DNA of 64,000 nucleotides from Sphingomonas sp. PL-96 (GCF_020707215.1 NZ_JAJFET010000005.1:203988-267987); one strand, 5' to 3'; positions 39,418 to 49,013 are shown, counted from the first letter of the stretch. Notes: a model not told the origin generated them from the letters alone. Made by a program: numbers and translations.

Positions 39418-40698
39418 ATGCTGGAATTGGTGAACCACCCGCTGCGCCTGCACGCGGATCCCTCGCGCGTCGTGGTGCGGCCCTTTCACATCGCGTGGCA
39501 GTCGAACGGCACCGCCCCCAGCCGCAGCCAGCGGATGGTCAACGCCGTGCTTGCGATGACACCGGAGGAAACCCGCCAGCAGCTCGATGTCGTGCTCAAG
39601 GATTTCGAGGCGCGCCACTGGCAGACCCGCCGCGTCTTCATGACCCGCTATGACGAGGTCGCAGCACAGCTTCGCCTCGACGGCAGCCAGATCGACGATG
39701 AAAAGCGCCAGCTGATCGGCGCCTATTTCTGCCACGAATACAGCTATGCCGCCGCTGCGCTGATGAACCCCAGTGCCGTGCCGCACTTCGACCAGTCCGG
39801 CATGCAGCCGGGCAGCCTGCGCATCCTGATGTCGATGCGCGCGGTGGGTGAAGGGCACATCTCCTCGGTCGCGTTCCGCGAAGGCATCATCACCGACCGC
39901 AACGGGATGCATCTGGCGCCCGAGCCGCCCTTCGCCACCGCCGCCGACGCGATCGGCGACGAGGAGACGCTGCCCGAAGGCCCCGTCACCGTCTACCGCC
40001 ACCGCGATTCGACGCTGTCGGGCACGGTCATCTTTCCGATCACCCAGGCCCAGTCCAAGGGGCTGGAGGACATGCGGCTCGTCCACTTCACCCATGACAA
40101 TGGGGAGCAGGAGTGGCTGGGCACCTACACCGCCTATAACGGCTCGCAGATCCAGTCGGAGCTGCTGCGCACCCGCGACTTTCGCGCGTTCGACCTCGTG
40201 CCGATGACGGGCAGCGCCGCGCGCAACAAGGGCATGGGCCTGTTCCCGCGCAAGGTGAACGGCAAGTACATGATGATCGGCCGTCAGGACGGCGAGAATC
40301 TGTTCCTGATCCAGTCCGACACCCTCACCCATTGGGACGAAGGCGAACTGCTGCTCACGCCCGAATACCCGTGGGAGCTGGTGCAGATCGGCAATTGCGG
40401 GCCGCCCATCGAACTGGACGAGGGCTGGCTGCTGCTCACCCATGGCGTCGGCGCGATGCGCAAATATGCGATCGGCGCGGTGCTGCTCGACAAGGACGAC
40501 CCGTCGAAGGTCCTCGGCCGCACCCGCGAGCCGATCCTCGCCGCCGCCAATGAGGACCGCGAGGGCTATGTCCCCAACGTCGTCTATTCCTGCGGCGCGC
40601 TGCGCCACGGCGACAAGATCTTCATTCCCTATGGCGTTGCCGACAGCTCGGTCGCCTTCGCCTTTGTGACGATCGAGTCGCTGCTCTCGGTGATGTAA
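39418..40698 (+). CDS. GH130-family glycosidase/phosphorylase
   Basis: 426 residues from the ATG at 39418. The five-bladed propeller of GH130 is suggested by VRPFHIAWQSNG, GLEDMRLVHFTHDNG, RNKGMGLFPRKVNGKYMMIG, QIGNCGPPIELDEGWLLLTH and YSCGALRHGDKIFIPYGVAD. The family acts on beta-mannosides, either by phosphorolysis or by hydrolysis of beta-1,2-mannosides. Which one cannot be decided from this reading. The gene is probably cotranscribed with the preceding glycosyltransferase, suggesting a linked making and trimming of one mannose-containing glycan. No signal peptide is visible, so it is cytoplasmic. Confidence 0.85.
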   Translation: MLELVNHPLRLHADPSRVVVRPFHIAWQSNGTAPSRSQRMVNAVLAMTPEETRQQLDVVLKDFEARHWQTRRVFMTRYDEVAAQLRLDGSQIDDEKRQLIGAYFCHEYSYAAAALMNPSAVPHFDQSGMQPGSLRILMSMRAVGEGHISSVAFREGIITDRNGMHLAPEPPFATAADAIGDEETLPEGPVTVYRHRDSTLSGTVIFPITQAQSKGLEDMRLVHFTHDNGEQEWLGTYTAYNGSQIQSELLRTRDFRAFDLVPMTGSAARNKGMGLFPRKVNGKYMMIGRQDGENLFLIQSDTLTHWDEGELLLTPEYPWELVQIGNCGPPIELDEGWLLLTHGVGAMRKYAIGAVLLDKDDPSKVLGRTREPILAAANEDREGYVPNVVYSCGALRHGDKIFIPYGVADSSVAFAFVTIESLLSVM

Positions 40699-40747
40699 GG
40701 ACGGGACCCACCCGGCTCCCAGCCGCGAGACGTTCGCATCCCTTGCT

Positions 40748-40832
40748 GTGCTCCTGCGAAGGCATGAGCCCAGGGCCGCAGGCACACCCGATGTTGCTCT
40801 GCGTGGCCCTGGATCCCTGCCTGCGCAGGATA
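40748..40832. repeat. Palindromic repeat between convergent genes
   Basis: GTGCTCCTGCGAAGGCATGAG then CCCAGGGCC in one arm, and GGCCCTGGATCCCTGCC then TGCGCAGGA in the other. It is a clear copy of the units at 31746 and 46146, with some divergence. Confidence 0.8.
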
Positions 40833-40865
40833 CGGCAGTTGAGAACCCAACGCCCCTAACGCAAA

Positions 40866-40895
40866 CGGCCCGCCGCTCTTTCGAGCGACGGGCCG
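40866..40895 (-). terminator. Terminator hairpin of the hflK-hflC-degP operon
   Basis: CGGCCCGCCGCTC and GAGCGACGGGCCG pair over 13 positions with one mismatch and loop TTTC. On the minus strand it is followed by GTTTGCGTTA. It lies just after the degP stop. Confidence 0.65.
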
Positions 40896-40920
40896 CAATT
40901 GCGTCCGACCAGGTCGGAGA

Positions 40921-42444
40921 TCAGCCGCCGATGCGCACCGGCATGTAGATGCCCGTACCGCGACGCTGCACGAACAGCAGCACCTGGTCGCGCCCGGCGG
41001 ACTTCGCCTGGGCGACGAGGCGCGCCACGTCTGCCGCGGTCGCAACCGGGGTGCGGTTGACGGAGACGATCACGTCGCCGCGACGGATGCCCTTGCCGGC
41101 CGCGTCGCTCGACGGGTCGGTGCCGGTCACGACCACGCCCTTGATCGCCGGGTCGACGCCGATGCTGCGCGCAATCGCGGGGGTCAGCGGAGTCACACCG
41201 ATGCCGAGCGAACCGGCACTCGGATCCGCCTGCTCGTCGTCCTGCGGCATGCCGCCTTCCTCGTCGGCGCTGAACTGCGCCAGCTGCTCCTCGGGCGGAC
41301 GCTTGCCGACGGTGACGGTCAGGGTCTGGCGCTTGCCGTCACGCATCACCTCGAGCGGAATGCGCGTGCCCGGCTTGGTGTTGCCCACCAGATAGCTCAG
41401 CGTCGTTTCCGGCGTGACCTCCTGCCCGTTGACGGCGACGACCACGTCACCCTGACGGATGCCGCCCTTGGCAGCTGCCTCGCCCGGCTCGACGCGCGAG
41501 ATCAGCTCGCCGCGGTCCTTGGGCAGGCCCAGCGCCGCACCGATGTTCTCGTCTACCGGCTGGATGCCGACGCCCAGATAGCCGCGCTCGATCGCCTCGC
41601 CGCGCATCAGCTTGTCGACGATCGGCTTCGCCTGTTCGGCCGGGATCGCCAGGCCGATGCCGATATTGCCGCCGGTCGGGGACAGGATCTGCGAGTTGAT
41701 GCCGATCACGTTGCCGTGCAGATCGAACATCGGCCCGCCCGAGTTGCCGCGGTTGATCGCTGCATCGGTCTGGATGAAGTGATCGTAGGCGCCCGACTGA
41801 CCGGTTACGCGATTGATCGCCGACACGATGCCCGCAGTCACCGACCCGCTGAGGCCGAACGGGTTGCCGATCGCGACCACCCAGTCGCCGACGCGCGCCT
41901 GGCGCGAGTCGCCGAAGCGCACGAACGGGAAGGTCGCGCCCTCGATCTTGAGCACGGCAAGGTCGGAGGCAGCGTCATGGCCGACCAGCTTGGCCTTGAA
42001 CTCGCGACGGTCCGACAGCGTCACGGTGATCGATTCAACCACCGCCGCCGAGGTTCCGGCCGACACGACATGGTTGTTGGTGACCACATAGCCGTCGGCC
42101 GAGATCAGGAAGCCTGAGCCGAGCGACTGCGCCTCCTGCGTGCGCGCGCCACCGCCGCCGCCGCCACGCGGGCCGCCGAAGAACTGCTCGAACGGCGTGC
42201 CAGCGAACGGGTTGTTCTGCTGCACGGTCACGCGCTGGGTGGTAGAGATGTTGACGACCGCCGGCTGGAGCCGGGCGACCATGTCGGCAAAGCTCATCGG
42301 CGCGGCAGCGCGCGGCGCGCTGGATGCGGCTACTGCACCCGGCTCGTTCTGCGCGGTCTGCGCGCCGGCGGGCGGCTGGAAGCTGAAGGCCGCCGCGGTG
42401 CCGCCGAGCAGCAAGGCAGAGGTAAGGGCGTAGGCGTAACGCAC
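40921..42444 (-). CDS. degP: Do-family periplasmic serine protease (DegP/HtrA-like)
   Basis: 507 residues from a GTG with AGAGGAC 9 bp upstream. An N-terminal signal peptide (TSALLLGGTAAAFSFQPPA) precedes the trypsin-like domain. The triad is visible: His in VTNNHVVSAG, Asp in HDAASDLAVLKI, and Ser in NRGNSGGPMFD. Two PDZ domains follow (GYLGVGIQPVDENIGAALGL and GSLGIGVTPLTPAIARSIGV regions). It is a heat and envelope stress protease/chaperone. It lies 100 bp after hflC on the same strand, an order common in alphaproteobacteria. Confidence 0.95.
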   Translation of the reverse strand: MRYAYALTSALLLGGTAAAFSFQPPAGAQTAQNEPGAVAASSAPRAAAPMSFADMVARLQPAVVNISTTQRVTVQQNNPFAGTPFEQFFGGPRGGGGGGARTQEAQSLGSGFLISADGYVVTNNHVVSAGTSAAVVESITVTLSDRREFKAKLVGHDAASDLAVLKIEGATFPFVRFGDSRQARVGDWVVAIGNPFGLSGSVTAGIVSAINRVTGQSGAYDHFIQTDAAINRGNSGGPMFDLHGNVIGINSQILSPTGGNIGIGLAIPAEQAKPIVDKLMRGEAIERGYLGVGIQPVDENIGAALGLPKDRGELISRVEPGEAAAKGGIRQGDVVVAVNGQEVTPETTLSYLVGNTKPGTRIPLEVMRDGKRQTLTVTVGKRPPEEQLAQFSADEEGGMPQDDEQADPSAGSLGIGVTPLTPAIARSIGVDPAIKGVVVTGTDPSSDAAGKGIRRGDVIVSVNRTPVATAADVARLVAQAKSAGRDQVLLFVQRRGTGIYMPVRIGG

Positions 42445-42518
42445 TAGGTTGGGTCCTCTCTAAAGACGTGCGGGATCAATGGATCCCAGTGTGCCCCACA
42501 CATGCTGAATTTGGTTTG

Positions 42519-42543
42519 AATGACCGCGCGAACAAGGGGTTCC
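42519..42543 (-). promoter_or_regulatory. Candidate extracytoplasmic-stress sigma promoter of degP
   Basis: On the minus strand GGAAC (42543-42539) is followed after 16 bp by CATT (42522-42519), close to the GGAAC-N16-17-CGTT pattern of EcfG and similar ECF sigma factors. It straddles the hflC stop, 75 bp before the degP start. The -10 has one mismatch, so this is only a candidate. Confidence 0.28.
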
Positions 42544-42544
42544 C

Positions 42545-43402
42545 TCAGCGCTCGCGCCCCTGGAACTCCCGCAGATAGCCATTGTTCGGCGACAACACGA
42601 TCGAGGTGTCGCCGTTCCCCTGACCCTTGGCAAAGGTGGTCCGGTACGACTCCATCGCGCGCCAGAAGGCATAGAAGTCGGCGTCCTTGCCAAAGCTCTG
42701 GGCATAGATCTGCGCGGCCTGTGCCTCGGCATCGGCGCGGATGATCTGCGCCTGCTTCTGCCCGCGTGCCTGGATGGTGATCGCCTCCTGCTGCCGGGCC
42801 GAGCGCATCCGGCTGAGCGCGCTGGTGAGCGGGCTGCCTTCGGGCAGGTCGGCGTGCTTGATGCGAACGTCGACGATTTCCGCACCATATTGCGCGGCGG
42901 TACGCTGCAACGCGGTCTGGATGTTCTCCATCACCTGCGTGCGCTCCGGGCTCAGCAGCGCCGCGAACGGCCGCTTGCCGAGTTCGCCGCGCAGGGTCGA
43001 GCCCAGGATCGGCTGCAACTGGTCGGCAACGCTTTGCTCGGAACCTGCCGTCACCACCATCTGCACCGGATTGACGATGCGGAAGCGGGCAAAGGCGTCG
43101 ACCTCCAGCCGCTGCTGGTCGCTCGACAGCACCTGCTGGTTGTCGAGCTCGACCGAAAGCACCCGCTTCTCCACCCATACCAGCCGGTCGAGGAAGGGGA
43201 TGCGCAGCACCAGCCCGGCGCCGCTGCGACCGAACGGCTCGTCCGCCTTGTAGCGGTTGACGAGGGCGATCGGCTGCTGGACGCGCAGGATCACTGCCTG
43301 CTTGGTCTCGGGCACAATGGCGATCGAGCTGGCGGCAAGGATGGCGAGCACGAGCAGCGCGATCCCGATCGCCACGGGATGGCGGAACAGGCTGCGGCTC
43401 AT
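42545..43402 (-). CDS. hflC: HflC subunit of the HflKC membrane complex
   Basis: 285 residues. One N-terminal membrane segment (about 8-28) is followed by an SPFH/band 7 domain: VPETKQAVILRVQQP, LVLRIPFLDRLVWVEKRVLS and EIVDVRIKHADLPEGSPLTS. A helical tail rich in Ala/Gln (QARGQKQAQIIRADAEAQAA) forms the coiled-coil wall. HflKC encloses FtsH and modulates its proteolysis. The ATG overlaps the hflK stop (ATGA). Confidence 0.95.
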   Translation of the reverse strand: MSRSLFRHPVAIGIALLVLAILAASSIAIVPETKQAVILRVQQPIALVNRYKADEPFGRSGAGLVLRIPFLDRLVWVEKRVLSVELDNQQVLSSDQQRLEVDAFARFRIVNPVQMVVTAGSEQSVADQLQPILGSTLRGELGKRPFAALLSPERTQVMENIQTALQRTAAQYGAEIVDVRIKHADLPEGSPLTSALSRMRSARQQEAITIQARGQKQAQIIRADAEAQAAQIYAQSFGKDADFYAFWRAMESYRTTFAKGQGNGDTSIVLSPNNGYLREFQGRER

Positions 43403-44538
43403 TGTGCGGTCTCCATCGCCTCTGGCGCGGGCGGTTCGGGCGTGGGCGCCGGGGTTGCGCGACGACGCACCTCGGGCAGCGGCAGATAGGTCTGCACGCC
43501 GGGCTCGACGATCGTCTTGTCGGCGCCGCGCAGCACCTGCTCCATGGTCTCGTAATACAGCCGGCGGCGAGTCACCTCGGGCGCCATGCGATACTGCTCA
43601 TAGATGCGGTCGAACTGGGCGGCATCGCCCTGCGCCCGCTCGATCACCTGCTGCGCATAGGCGCGCGCGTCGTTCAGGTTGGACTGCGCCTCCTGCTGGG
43701 CTGCCGTCACCGCCTTGAACGCGTCGTCGACCGCGGCCGGTGCCGCCGCCTGCTTGATCGCCACGCCCAGGATCCGGATGCCCGCGTCATATTCGTCGAG
43801 CAGTGCCTGCATGCGCTGCTGCACGTCGCCTTCGATCGCGACTCGGCCGGCGCCAATCGCCTGGTCGAGCTCGACATTGGCGATCGCCGCGCGCATCGCG
43901 CTTTCGGCCACCGCGCGCACCGTCTCCTGCGGCTCCGCGATCTCGAAGACATAGTTCGACGGGTTCTTGATGTCCCAGCGCACCGAATAGCCCAGATCGA
44001 CGATGTTCTGGTCGCCGGTCAGCATCAGGTTGGGCTGGTTGCCCGCCGGGAAATTTTCGGTCCGCACTTCCTTCACGTCCACCATCTGGACGGAAGCGAA
44101 GGGCGCCGGCAGCGTCAGCTTGAAGCCGGGCTCCAGCGTTCCCGTGTAGCGGCCGAAGCTGGTGGCGACGCCGCGCTCCTGCGGGCCCACCACATGGACG
44201 CAGGTGACGAGCCACAGGCCCAGCAGCACGACCAGGCCGATCAGCCACAGCCTGCCGACGCTGGTCGGAAGCCCAGGGCCGCCGCGGCCACCATCGCTGC
44301 TGCCGCCACCGCCGCCGCCATTCCCGCGAGCACGGCGCAGGAAATCCTCCAGCGAGGTTGCCGCCGTCGGTCGCGCCCGCCGGCCCTCGGGCGGCAGGTT
44401 CCACGGGTTGCGTGGACCAGTGGGGCCGTCGCCGCCGCCGGATCCGCCTTCGGACCCGCCGCGCCCGCCCCAGGGACCCTTTGGATTGTCGTTCCTGAGC
44501 ACGCCGGCGCGTGCGAACCAGCCGGAAAAGCTTCGCAT
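43399..44538 (-). CDS. hflK: HflK subunit of the HflKC membrane complex
   Basis: 379 residues from the ATG at 44538, which follows AAGGAAGGG. The first 85 residues are Gly/Pro/Arg-rich and cytoplasmic, as in HflK. The membrane segment GRLWLIGLVVLLGLWLVTCV follows, then the SPFH domain (VGPQERGVATSFGRYTGTLE) and the helical region with LNDARAYAQQVIERAQGDAA. The tail is Pro-rich. It pairs with HflC. The operon diverges from mrp with about 70 bp between. Confidence 0.95.
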   Translation of the reverse strand: MRSFSGWFARAGVLRNDNPKGPWGGRGGSEGGSGGGDGPTGPRNPWNLPPEGRRARPTAATSLEDFLRRARGNGGGGGGSSDGGRGGPGLPTSVGRLWLIGLVVLLGLWLVTCVHVVGPQERGVATSFGRYTGTLEPGFKLTLPAPFASVQMVDVKEVRTENFPAGNQPNLMLTGDQNIVDLGYSVRWDIKNPSNYVFEIAEPQETVRAVAESAMRAAIANVELDQAIGAGRVAIEGDVQQRMQALLDEYDAGIRILGVAIKQAAAPAAVDDAFKAVTAAQQEAQSNLNDARAYAQQVIERAQGDAAQFDRIYEQYRMAPEVTRRRLYYETMEQVLRGADKTIVEPGVQTYLPLPEVRRRATPAPTPEPPAPEAMETAQ

Positions 44539-44608
44539 CCCTTCCTTATAAGAGCGCGCATCGCAATTTACAGTGGCAAGACATTGCTGCGGGCCTATCT
44601 GCGACGCG

Positions 44609-45574
44609 ATGACCGACCGTTCTGCCCTGCAAGCCGCCCTTGCCCCCGTCGCCGCCGGCCGCGCCACTGCGCGGGTCGAGGGCACCCGCGCCAGCATCGT
44701 CCTGGACGTGACCGGGCTTCCGGCCCCCGCCCGCGACGCGCTGGAGGCCGATGTCCGCGCCGCCGCCCTCGCCTTTCCCGACATAGACGAGGTGCGTGTC
44801 GCCCAGACCAGCGAGCGCGTCGGCCGCCGCCTGATCGCAGTCGCCAGCGGCAAGGGCGGCGTCGGCAAGTCGACGGTTGCCGCCAATCTCGCCATCGCCC
44901 TCGCCCGCGCCGGCCGCCGGGTGGGCCTGATCGACGCCGACATCTACGGCCCCTCGCAGCCCAAGCTGATGGCGGTGGAGGGCACTCGGCCCGAGGCGCG
45001 CGAAAAGCAGCTGCTGCCGGTCGAAACGCCCTATGGCGTCCCGCTGCTCTCGATGGGCCAGCTCGTCCCCGCCGGCCAGGCGATCGCCTGGCGCGGCCCG
45101 ATGGCGGGCGGCGCGCTCACCCAGCTGGCCGATGCCGACTGGGGCCTCAACGACACGCTGGTGGTCGACCTGCCGCCCGGCACCGGCGACGTCCAGCTCA
45201 CCATGATCCAGAAGCACAAGCCGGCGGGCGCGGTGATCGTCTCGACCCCGCAGGACCTGGCGCTGATCGACGCCACCCGCGCGATCGACCTGTTCGCCAA
45301 GGCCGAGGTGCCGGTGATCGGCCTGGTCGAGAACATGTCCGGCTATGTCTGCCCGCATTGCGGCGAGGCGTCGGAGCCGTTCGGGCAGGGCGGCGCAGAG
45401 GCTGCGGCCGCCAAGCTCGGCATCCCCTTCCTCGGCCGCATCCCGCTCGCGATGGCGGTCCGCCAGGCCTCCGACGCCGGCACGCCGCCAGCCGCCGGGA
45501 ACGGGCCGGAGGCGACCGCGTTCCATCAGATCGCCGAACAGGTCGGCGAATGGCTGGACCGCAAGAAGGGATGA
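44609..45574 (+). CDS. mrp: Mrp/ApbC-family iron-sulfur cluster carrier ATPase
   Basis: 321 residues from the ATG at 44609. An N-terminal MIP18-like (DUF59) region (about 1-70) precedes the P-loop ATPase with deviant Walker [32 protein letters not shown] and [15 protein letters not shown] follow. The cluster-binding CxxC is in [14 protein letters not shown]. It delivers Fe-S clusters to apoproteins. The next gene starts 4 bp after its stop. Confidence 0.95.
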   Translation: MTDRSALQAALAPVAAGRATARVEGTRASIVLDVTGLPAPARDALEADVRAAALAFPDIDEVRVAQTSERVGRRLIAVASGKGGVGKSTVAANLAIALARAGRRVGLIDADIYGPSQPKLMAVEGTRPEAREKQLLPVETPYGVPLLSMGQLVPAGQAIAWRGPMAGGALTQLADADWGLNDTLVVDLPPGTGDVQLTMIQKHKPAGAVIVSTPQDLALIDATRAIDLFAKAEVPVIGLVENMSGYVCPHCGEASEPFGQGGAEAAAAKLGIPFLGRIPLAMAVRQASDAGTPPAAGNGPEATAFHQIAEQVGEWLDRKKG

Positions 45575-45578
45575 TCGC

Positions 45579-46013
45579 ATGCCGCTGACCCGCGACGAGG
45601 ACATCCGGACGCTTCTCGAGAACGCCCGCACCATCGCGCTGGTCGGCGCGTCGGATCGCCCCAACCGCCCGTCCTATGGCGTGATGGCCTATCTTCAGGA
45701 CCACGGCTATCGCGTGATCCCGGTCAACCCGCAGATCACCGGCGAGCACGTCCACGGCGAGTTCGTCTTCCGCGAGCTCGCCCAGATCGGCGAGCCCATC
45801 GACATCGTCGATATCTTCCGCAACTCGAACGCCGCCGGTGACGCGGTGGACGAGGCGATCGCAGTCGGCGCCAAGGCGGTGTGGATGCAGCTCGGCGTCA
45901 TCAACGAAGCCGCCGCCGAACGCGCCGAAGCCGCCGGGCTTCAGGTGGTGATGAACGCCTGCCCGGCCATCGAAATCCCGCGCCTCGGCGTACCGCGCGT
46001 CGCAGACGCCTAA
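45579..46013 (+). CDS. CoA-binding domain protein (YccU-like)
   Basis: 144 residues. A single Rossmann CoA-binding domain: [34 protein letters not shown], then [20 protein letters not shown] and [20 protein letters not shown] with the final [12 protein letters not shown]. It matches the stand-alone CoA-binding family of unknown physiological role. It is tightly linked to mrp and so probably cotranscribed. Confidence 0.88.
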   Translation: MPLTRDEDIRTLLENARTIALVGASDRPNRPSYGVMAYLQDHGYRVIPVNPQITGEHVHGEFVFRELAQIGEPIDIVDIFRNSNAAGDAVDEAIAVGAKAVWMQLGVINEAAAERAEAAGLQVVMNACPAIEIPRLGVPRVADA

Positions 46014-46023
46014 CGCCCCTTCT

Positions 46024-46112
46024 GTACCCCGGCGAAGGCCGGGGCCCAGTTGGGAAACCTCCCCGCATCCAACGCGCCGCCCGCACCTGGGCCCCGGCCT
46101 CCGCCGGGGTAC
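46024..46112. repeat. Palindromic GTACCCC repeat, reference intergenic copy
   Basis: GTACCCCGGCGAAGGCCGGGG then CCCAGTTGGGA in one arm and GGGCCCCGGCCTCCGCCGGGG+TAC in the other, 89 bp overall. It starts 10 bp after the CoA-binding protein stop. This is the best match to the copy inside bkdB. Confidence 0.88.
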
Positions 46113-46145
46113 GACAGGGTAGATGGCCGCTCGCCCGCCCCCACC

Positions 46146-46222
46146 GTGCTCCTGCGAAAGCAGGAGCCCAGGGCCACAAACGCCAGCGCTCGATGCCCTG
46201 GGCTCCCGCCTGCGCGGGAGCA
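46146..46222. repeat. Palindromic GTGCTCC repeat, reference intergenic copy
   Basis: GTGCTCCTGCGAAAGCAGGAG then CCCAGGGCC, closed by GCCCTGGGCTCCCGCCTGCG+CGGGAGCAC, 77 bp. The order of arm, CCCAG core and returning arm is the same as in the GTACCCC units. It lies before the dapD end. Confidence 0.88.
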
Positions 46223-46243
46223 CAAGTGTACGTCAGGCGCGCC

Positions 46244-47053
46244 TCAATCCCGCAGCAGCTCGTTGATGCCCGTCTTCGCGCGCGTGCTCTCGTCCACCCG
46301 CTTGATGATCACCGCGCAGTACAGCGCCGGCTTGCCCTCGCCGCCGCCCAGCGAGCCCGGCACCACCACCGCATAGGGCGGCACTTCGCCCATCGTCACT
46401 TCGCCGGTCGCGCGGTCGACGATCTTGGTCGACTTGCCCAGATACACGCCCATCGACAGCACCGCGCCTTCGCCCACGCGAACGCCCTCGGCCACTTCCG
46501 CGCGCGCACCAATAAAGGCGCCGTCGCCGATGATCACCGGGTCCGCCTGCAGCGGCTCGAGCACGCCGCCGATGCCGGCGCCGCCCGAGAGATGCACGTT
46601 CTTGCCGATCTGCGCGCAGCTGCCGACGGTCGCCCAGGTGTCGACCATCGTCCCCTCGCCGACATAGGCGCCGATGTTGACGAAGCTCGGCATCAGGATC
46701 GCGCCCTTGCCGATGAACGCACCCTGGCGCACGACGCTGCCCGGCACCGCGCGGAACCCGGCGTCGCGGAAGCGCGCCTCGTCCCAGCCCTGGAACTTCG
46801 ACGGCACCTTGTCGAACCAGTTGGCGCCGCCCGGGCCCTCCATCACGGCATTGTCGTTGAGGCGGAACGACAGCAGCACCGCCTTCTTGAGCCACTGGTT
46901 GACGCGCCAGCCGCCCTGGCCGTCCGGCTCGGCCACGCGTGCGGTGCCGGCATCGAGCTGCGCCAGCGCCTCGGTCACCGCCTCGCGCACGGCGCCGGTG
47001 GTGGACAGGCCCAGGTTCGCGCGATCGTCCCACGCGGTGTCGATGGTGGTCAT
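46244..47053 (-). CDS. dapD: Tetrahydrodipicolinate N-succinyltransferase DapD
   Basis: 269 residues. The left-handed beta-helix of hexapeptide repeats is clear: [60 protein letters not shown] and [20 protein letters not shown]. It succinylates tetrahydrodipicolinate in the succinylase route to diaminopimelate and lysine. The ATG at 47053 lies 8 bp after the stop of the phosphatase gene upstream, so the two are probably cotranscribed. Confidence 0.96.
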   Translation of the reverse strand: MTTIDTAWDDRANLGLSTTGAVREAVTEALAQLDAGTARVAEPDGQGGWRVNQWLKKAVLLSFRLNDNAVMEGPGGANWFDKVPSKFQGWDEARFRDAGFRAVPGSVVRQGAFIGKGAILMPSFVNIGAYVGEGTMVDTWATVGSCAQIGKNVHLSGGAGIGGVLEPLQADPVIIGDGAFIGARAEVAEGVRVGEGAVLSMGVYLGKSTKIVDRATGEVTMGEVPPYAVVVPGSLGGGEGKPALYCAVIIKRVDESTRAKTGINELLRD

Positions 47054-47061
47054 GAGGTCGG

Positions 47062-47727
47062 TCACGCGAGATTCTCCAGGATGGTGTCGAGCCAGCCGCC
47101 CAGATCGGCGACGGTATAATCGATGAAACTGCGGTCGGCGCCCGGCCCCTGTTCGGAGCCGTTGTCGATCCACACGGTGGTCATGCCGATCGCCTTGGCC
47201 GGCTTGAGATTGCGGGCAAGATCCTCGACGAACAGCGCGGTCGTCGGGTCGATCGCATAGGCCTCGCACAGCCCCTGATAGGCGATCGGATCGGGCTTGG
47301 GCCGATACTGAGTCGCATGCACGTCGTGCACCGCCTCGAACGTCTCGGCCAGGCCGATGCGGTCCAGCACCCGCGCCGCATAGGTCGCGTCGCCGTTGGT
47401 GAAGACCAGCTTACGCCCCGGCAGCGCCCCGATCCGCGCGGCGAGCCCCAGGTCCTCCAGCACGTCCATCTCCACGTCGTGGACATAGTCCAGGAAGTGG
47501 TGCGGATCGGTACCATGCTCCGCCATCAGCCCGGCCAGCGTCATGCCGTGGCGGTGATAGTAATCCTTTTGCAGCCGTCGCGCTGCGACGGGGTCGAGCC
47601 CCAGCAGATCGGCGATATAGTCCGTCATCCGCGCATCGATCGCCGGAAACAGGCTCGTGCTCGCCGGATAGAGCGTGTTGTCCAGATCAAAGATCCAGGT
47701 GCGGATATGGGCAAGCGCGGGGATCAT
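47062..47727 (-). CDS. HAD-family pyrimidine 5'-nucleotidase-like phosphatase
   Basis: 221 residues from the ATG at 47727. HAD motif I is FDLDNTLYP, motif II is [12 protein letters not shown], and the motif III/IV region is [12 protein letters not shown] then [20 protein letters not shown]. The subfamily resembles yeast Sdt1/Phm8-like pyrimidine 5'-nucleotidases. The substrate is not proven. It lies upstream of dapD in what looks like a two-gene operon. Confidence 0.85.
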   Translation of the reverse strand: MIPALAHIRTWIFDLDNTLYPASTSLFPAIDARMTDYIADLLGLDPVAARRLQKDYYHRHGMTLAGLMAEHGTDPHHFLDYVHDVEMDVLEDLGLAARIGALPGRKLVFTNGDATYAARVLDRIGLAETFEAVHDVHATQYRPKPDPIAYQGLCEAYAIDPTTALFVEDLARNLKPAKAIGMTTVWIDNGSEQGPGADRSFIDYTVADLGGWLDTILENLA

Positions 47728-47844
47728 AAGCGGCGCCCGTTTAGGCAGGCACCGCCAGCCGGGCAAGGCGCGATCGGGGAGCAAGTCTTCGCGCTGAATA
47801 TCAGCAGGGGCCCTGACCAAGGAGATCGGCGCAACCGGGGGCCT

Positions 47845-48201
47845 TCACTGATACCGCAGCGTCTTCTCGAACCCCTCGTTGGTCTTGGTCATCTTGGCGA
47901 GCTTCCTCAGGTGACCGCGGACATGGCGTTCGAAGCGCGCGTCGTCGTGGATGCCGGCCACGGGATACTCGTCTTGGCCGATCAGCGCCTTCACCCGGCT
48001 GGCAAAGGCGGCCTGGTCGTCGGTGGCGGCCGCGCCCATCAGCGCGCGGCACATCCATTCCTCGGCCGCCGCCTTGTCATAGTCGTCGCGCGCCTCATAG
48101 CCGCGCCGGTCGGCGGCCGCCTGGTCCAGCCGCGACGCCTCCAGCCGGCGCGCGAGCCAGGTGCGGACCTGTTCGCCGTCCCAGGGCTTCGCCGCCGTCA
48201 T
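47845..48201 (-). CDS. Small soluble protein of unknown function
   Basis: 118 residues from the ATG at 48201, which overlaps the stop of the transglutaminase-like gene (ATGA). The sequence is charged and mostly helical (WLARRLEASRLDQAAADRRG, YDKAAAEEWMCRALMGAAAT). I do not recognise the family. The overlap suggests the two products are made together. Confidence 0.65.
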   Translation of the reverse strand: MTAAKPWDGEQVRTWLARRLEASRLDQAAADRRGYEARDDYDKAAAEEWMCRALMGAAATDDQAAFASRVKALIGQDEYPVAGIHDDARFERHVRGHLRKLAKMTKTNEGFEKTLRYQ

Positions 48202-49013
48202 GCCTCGCCCCGCACCGGCTCGCCGGCCTCGTCCACCCGAGTCACGCGCACCTGCTGGTGCACCAGCTGCGCATAGCCAAAGATCGTCATGAACGAGATG
48301 TCGGTCGCGTCGCGCCCCACCGCGATCCGCACCAGCCCCTCGGTCGGGGCAAGGCCGCTCGCGTCGATCAGCCGCCAGCGTCCGTCCAGCCACACATCGA
48401 CCACCGCATGGAAATCGGGCGGATCGAGTTGCCAGGCATAGGCCGACACCAGCCGCGCCGGGATGCCGGCCGCACGGGTGAACGCCGCCATCACATGCGC
48501 AAAGTCGCGGCACACGCCCTCACGCGCGACGAACGTGTCGACGGCGCTGGTCTTTTCATGGCTGGCGCCGATCCGATAGGCGATGTTGGCGCGGATCCAG
48601 TCCGCCATCGCCTGGACGCGGGCACCGCCCGGCAGATGGCCGAACTCGCGCACCACGAAGGCGACGAAGCGGTCCGCCTCGCAAAAGCGGCTCGGCCATA
48701 GATAAGGGATGACATGCGCGGGCAGTTCGTTGCGTGGGGTCACGCCGAGCCCGGCGATCGGCGCGACCGTGCGCTCCACCACAAAGGTTCCGCGATAGTC
48801 GGCCTCGAACCGCCCGTGCGCCGGCACCCAGGTGCGCCGGCCGATGCCGTCGTCGCCCGGCACCGTGCGCAGCGGGCCGCCGCCGCGCACCGTCAGCCCG
48901 TCGTCGATCAGCCGCTGCTCCTCCATCGGCGCTGCCTCGATCGCAAGCAGCACATCGGCAGGATCATCGATCTGGTAGGTCAGATTTGCTTCGACGCGGA
49001 GGCGCATGAGCAT
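48198..49013 (-). CDS. Transglutaminase-like cysteine protease
   Basis: 271 residues. An N-terminal beta region (MRLRVEANLTYQIDDPADVL) typical of bacterial transglutaminase N-domains precedes the core. The catalytic triad is visible as Cys in AREGVCRDFAHVM, His in DPPDFHAVVDVWL, and Asp in WRLIDASGLAPTEG. Such proteins are usually proteases or amidases, not cross-linkers. No signal peptide is visible. ATG 49013 is preferred; Met at 49007 is an alternative. It is coupled to the small unknown gene downstream. Confidence 0.9.
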   Translation of the reverse strand: MLMRLRVEANLTYQIDDPADVLLAIEAAPMEEQRLIDDGLTVRGGGPLRTVPGDDGIGRRTWVPAHGRFEADYRGTFVVERTVAPIAGLGVTPRNELPAHVIPYLWPSRFCEADRFVAFVVREFGHLPGGARVQAMADWIRANIAYRIGASHEKTSAVDTFVAREGVCRDFAHVMAAFTRAAGIPARLVSAYAWQLDPPDFHAVVDVWLDGRWRLIDASGLAPTEGLVRIAVGRDATDISFMTIFGYAQLVHQQVRVTRVDEAGEPVRGEA

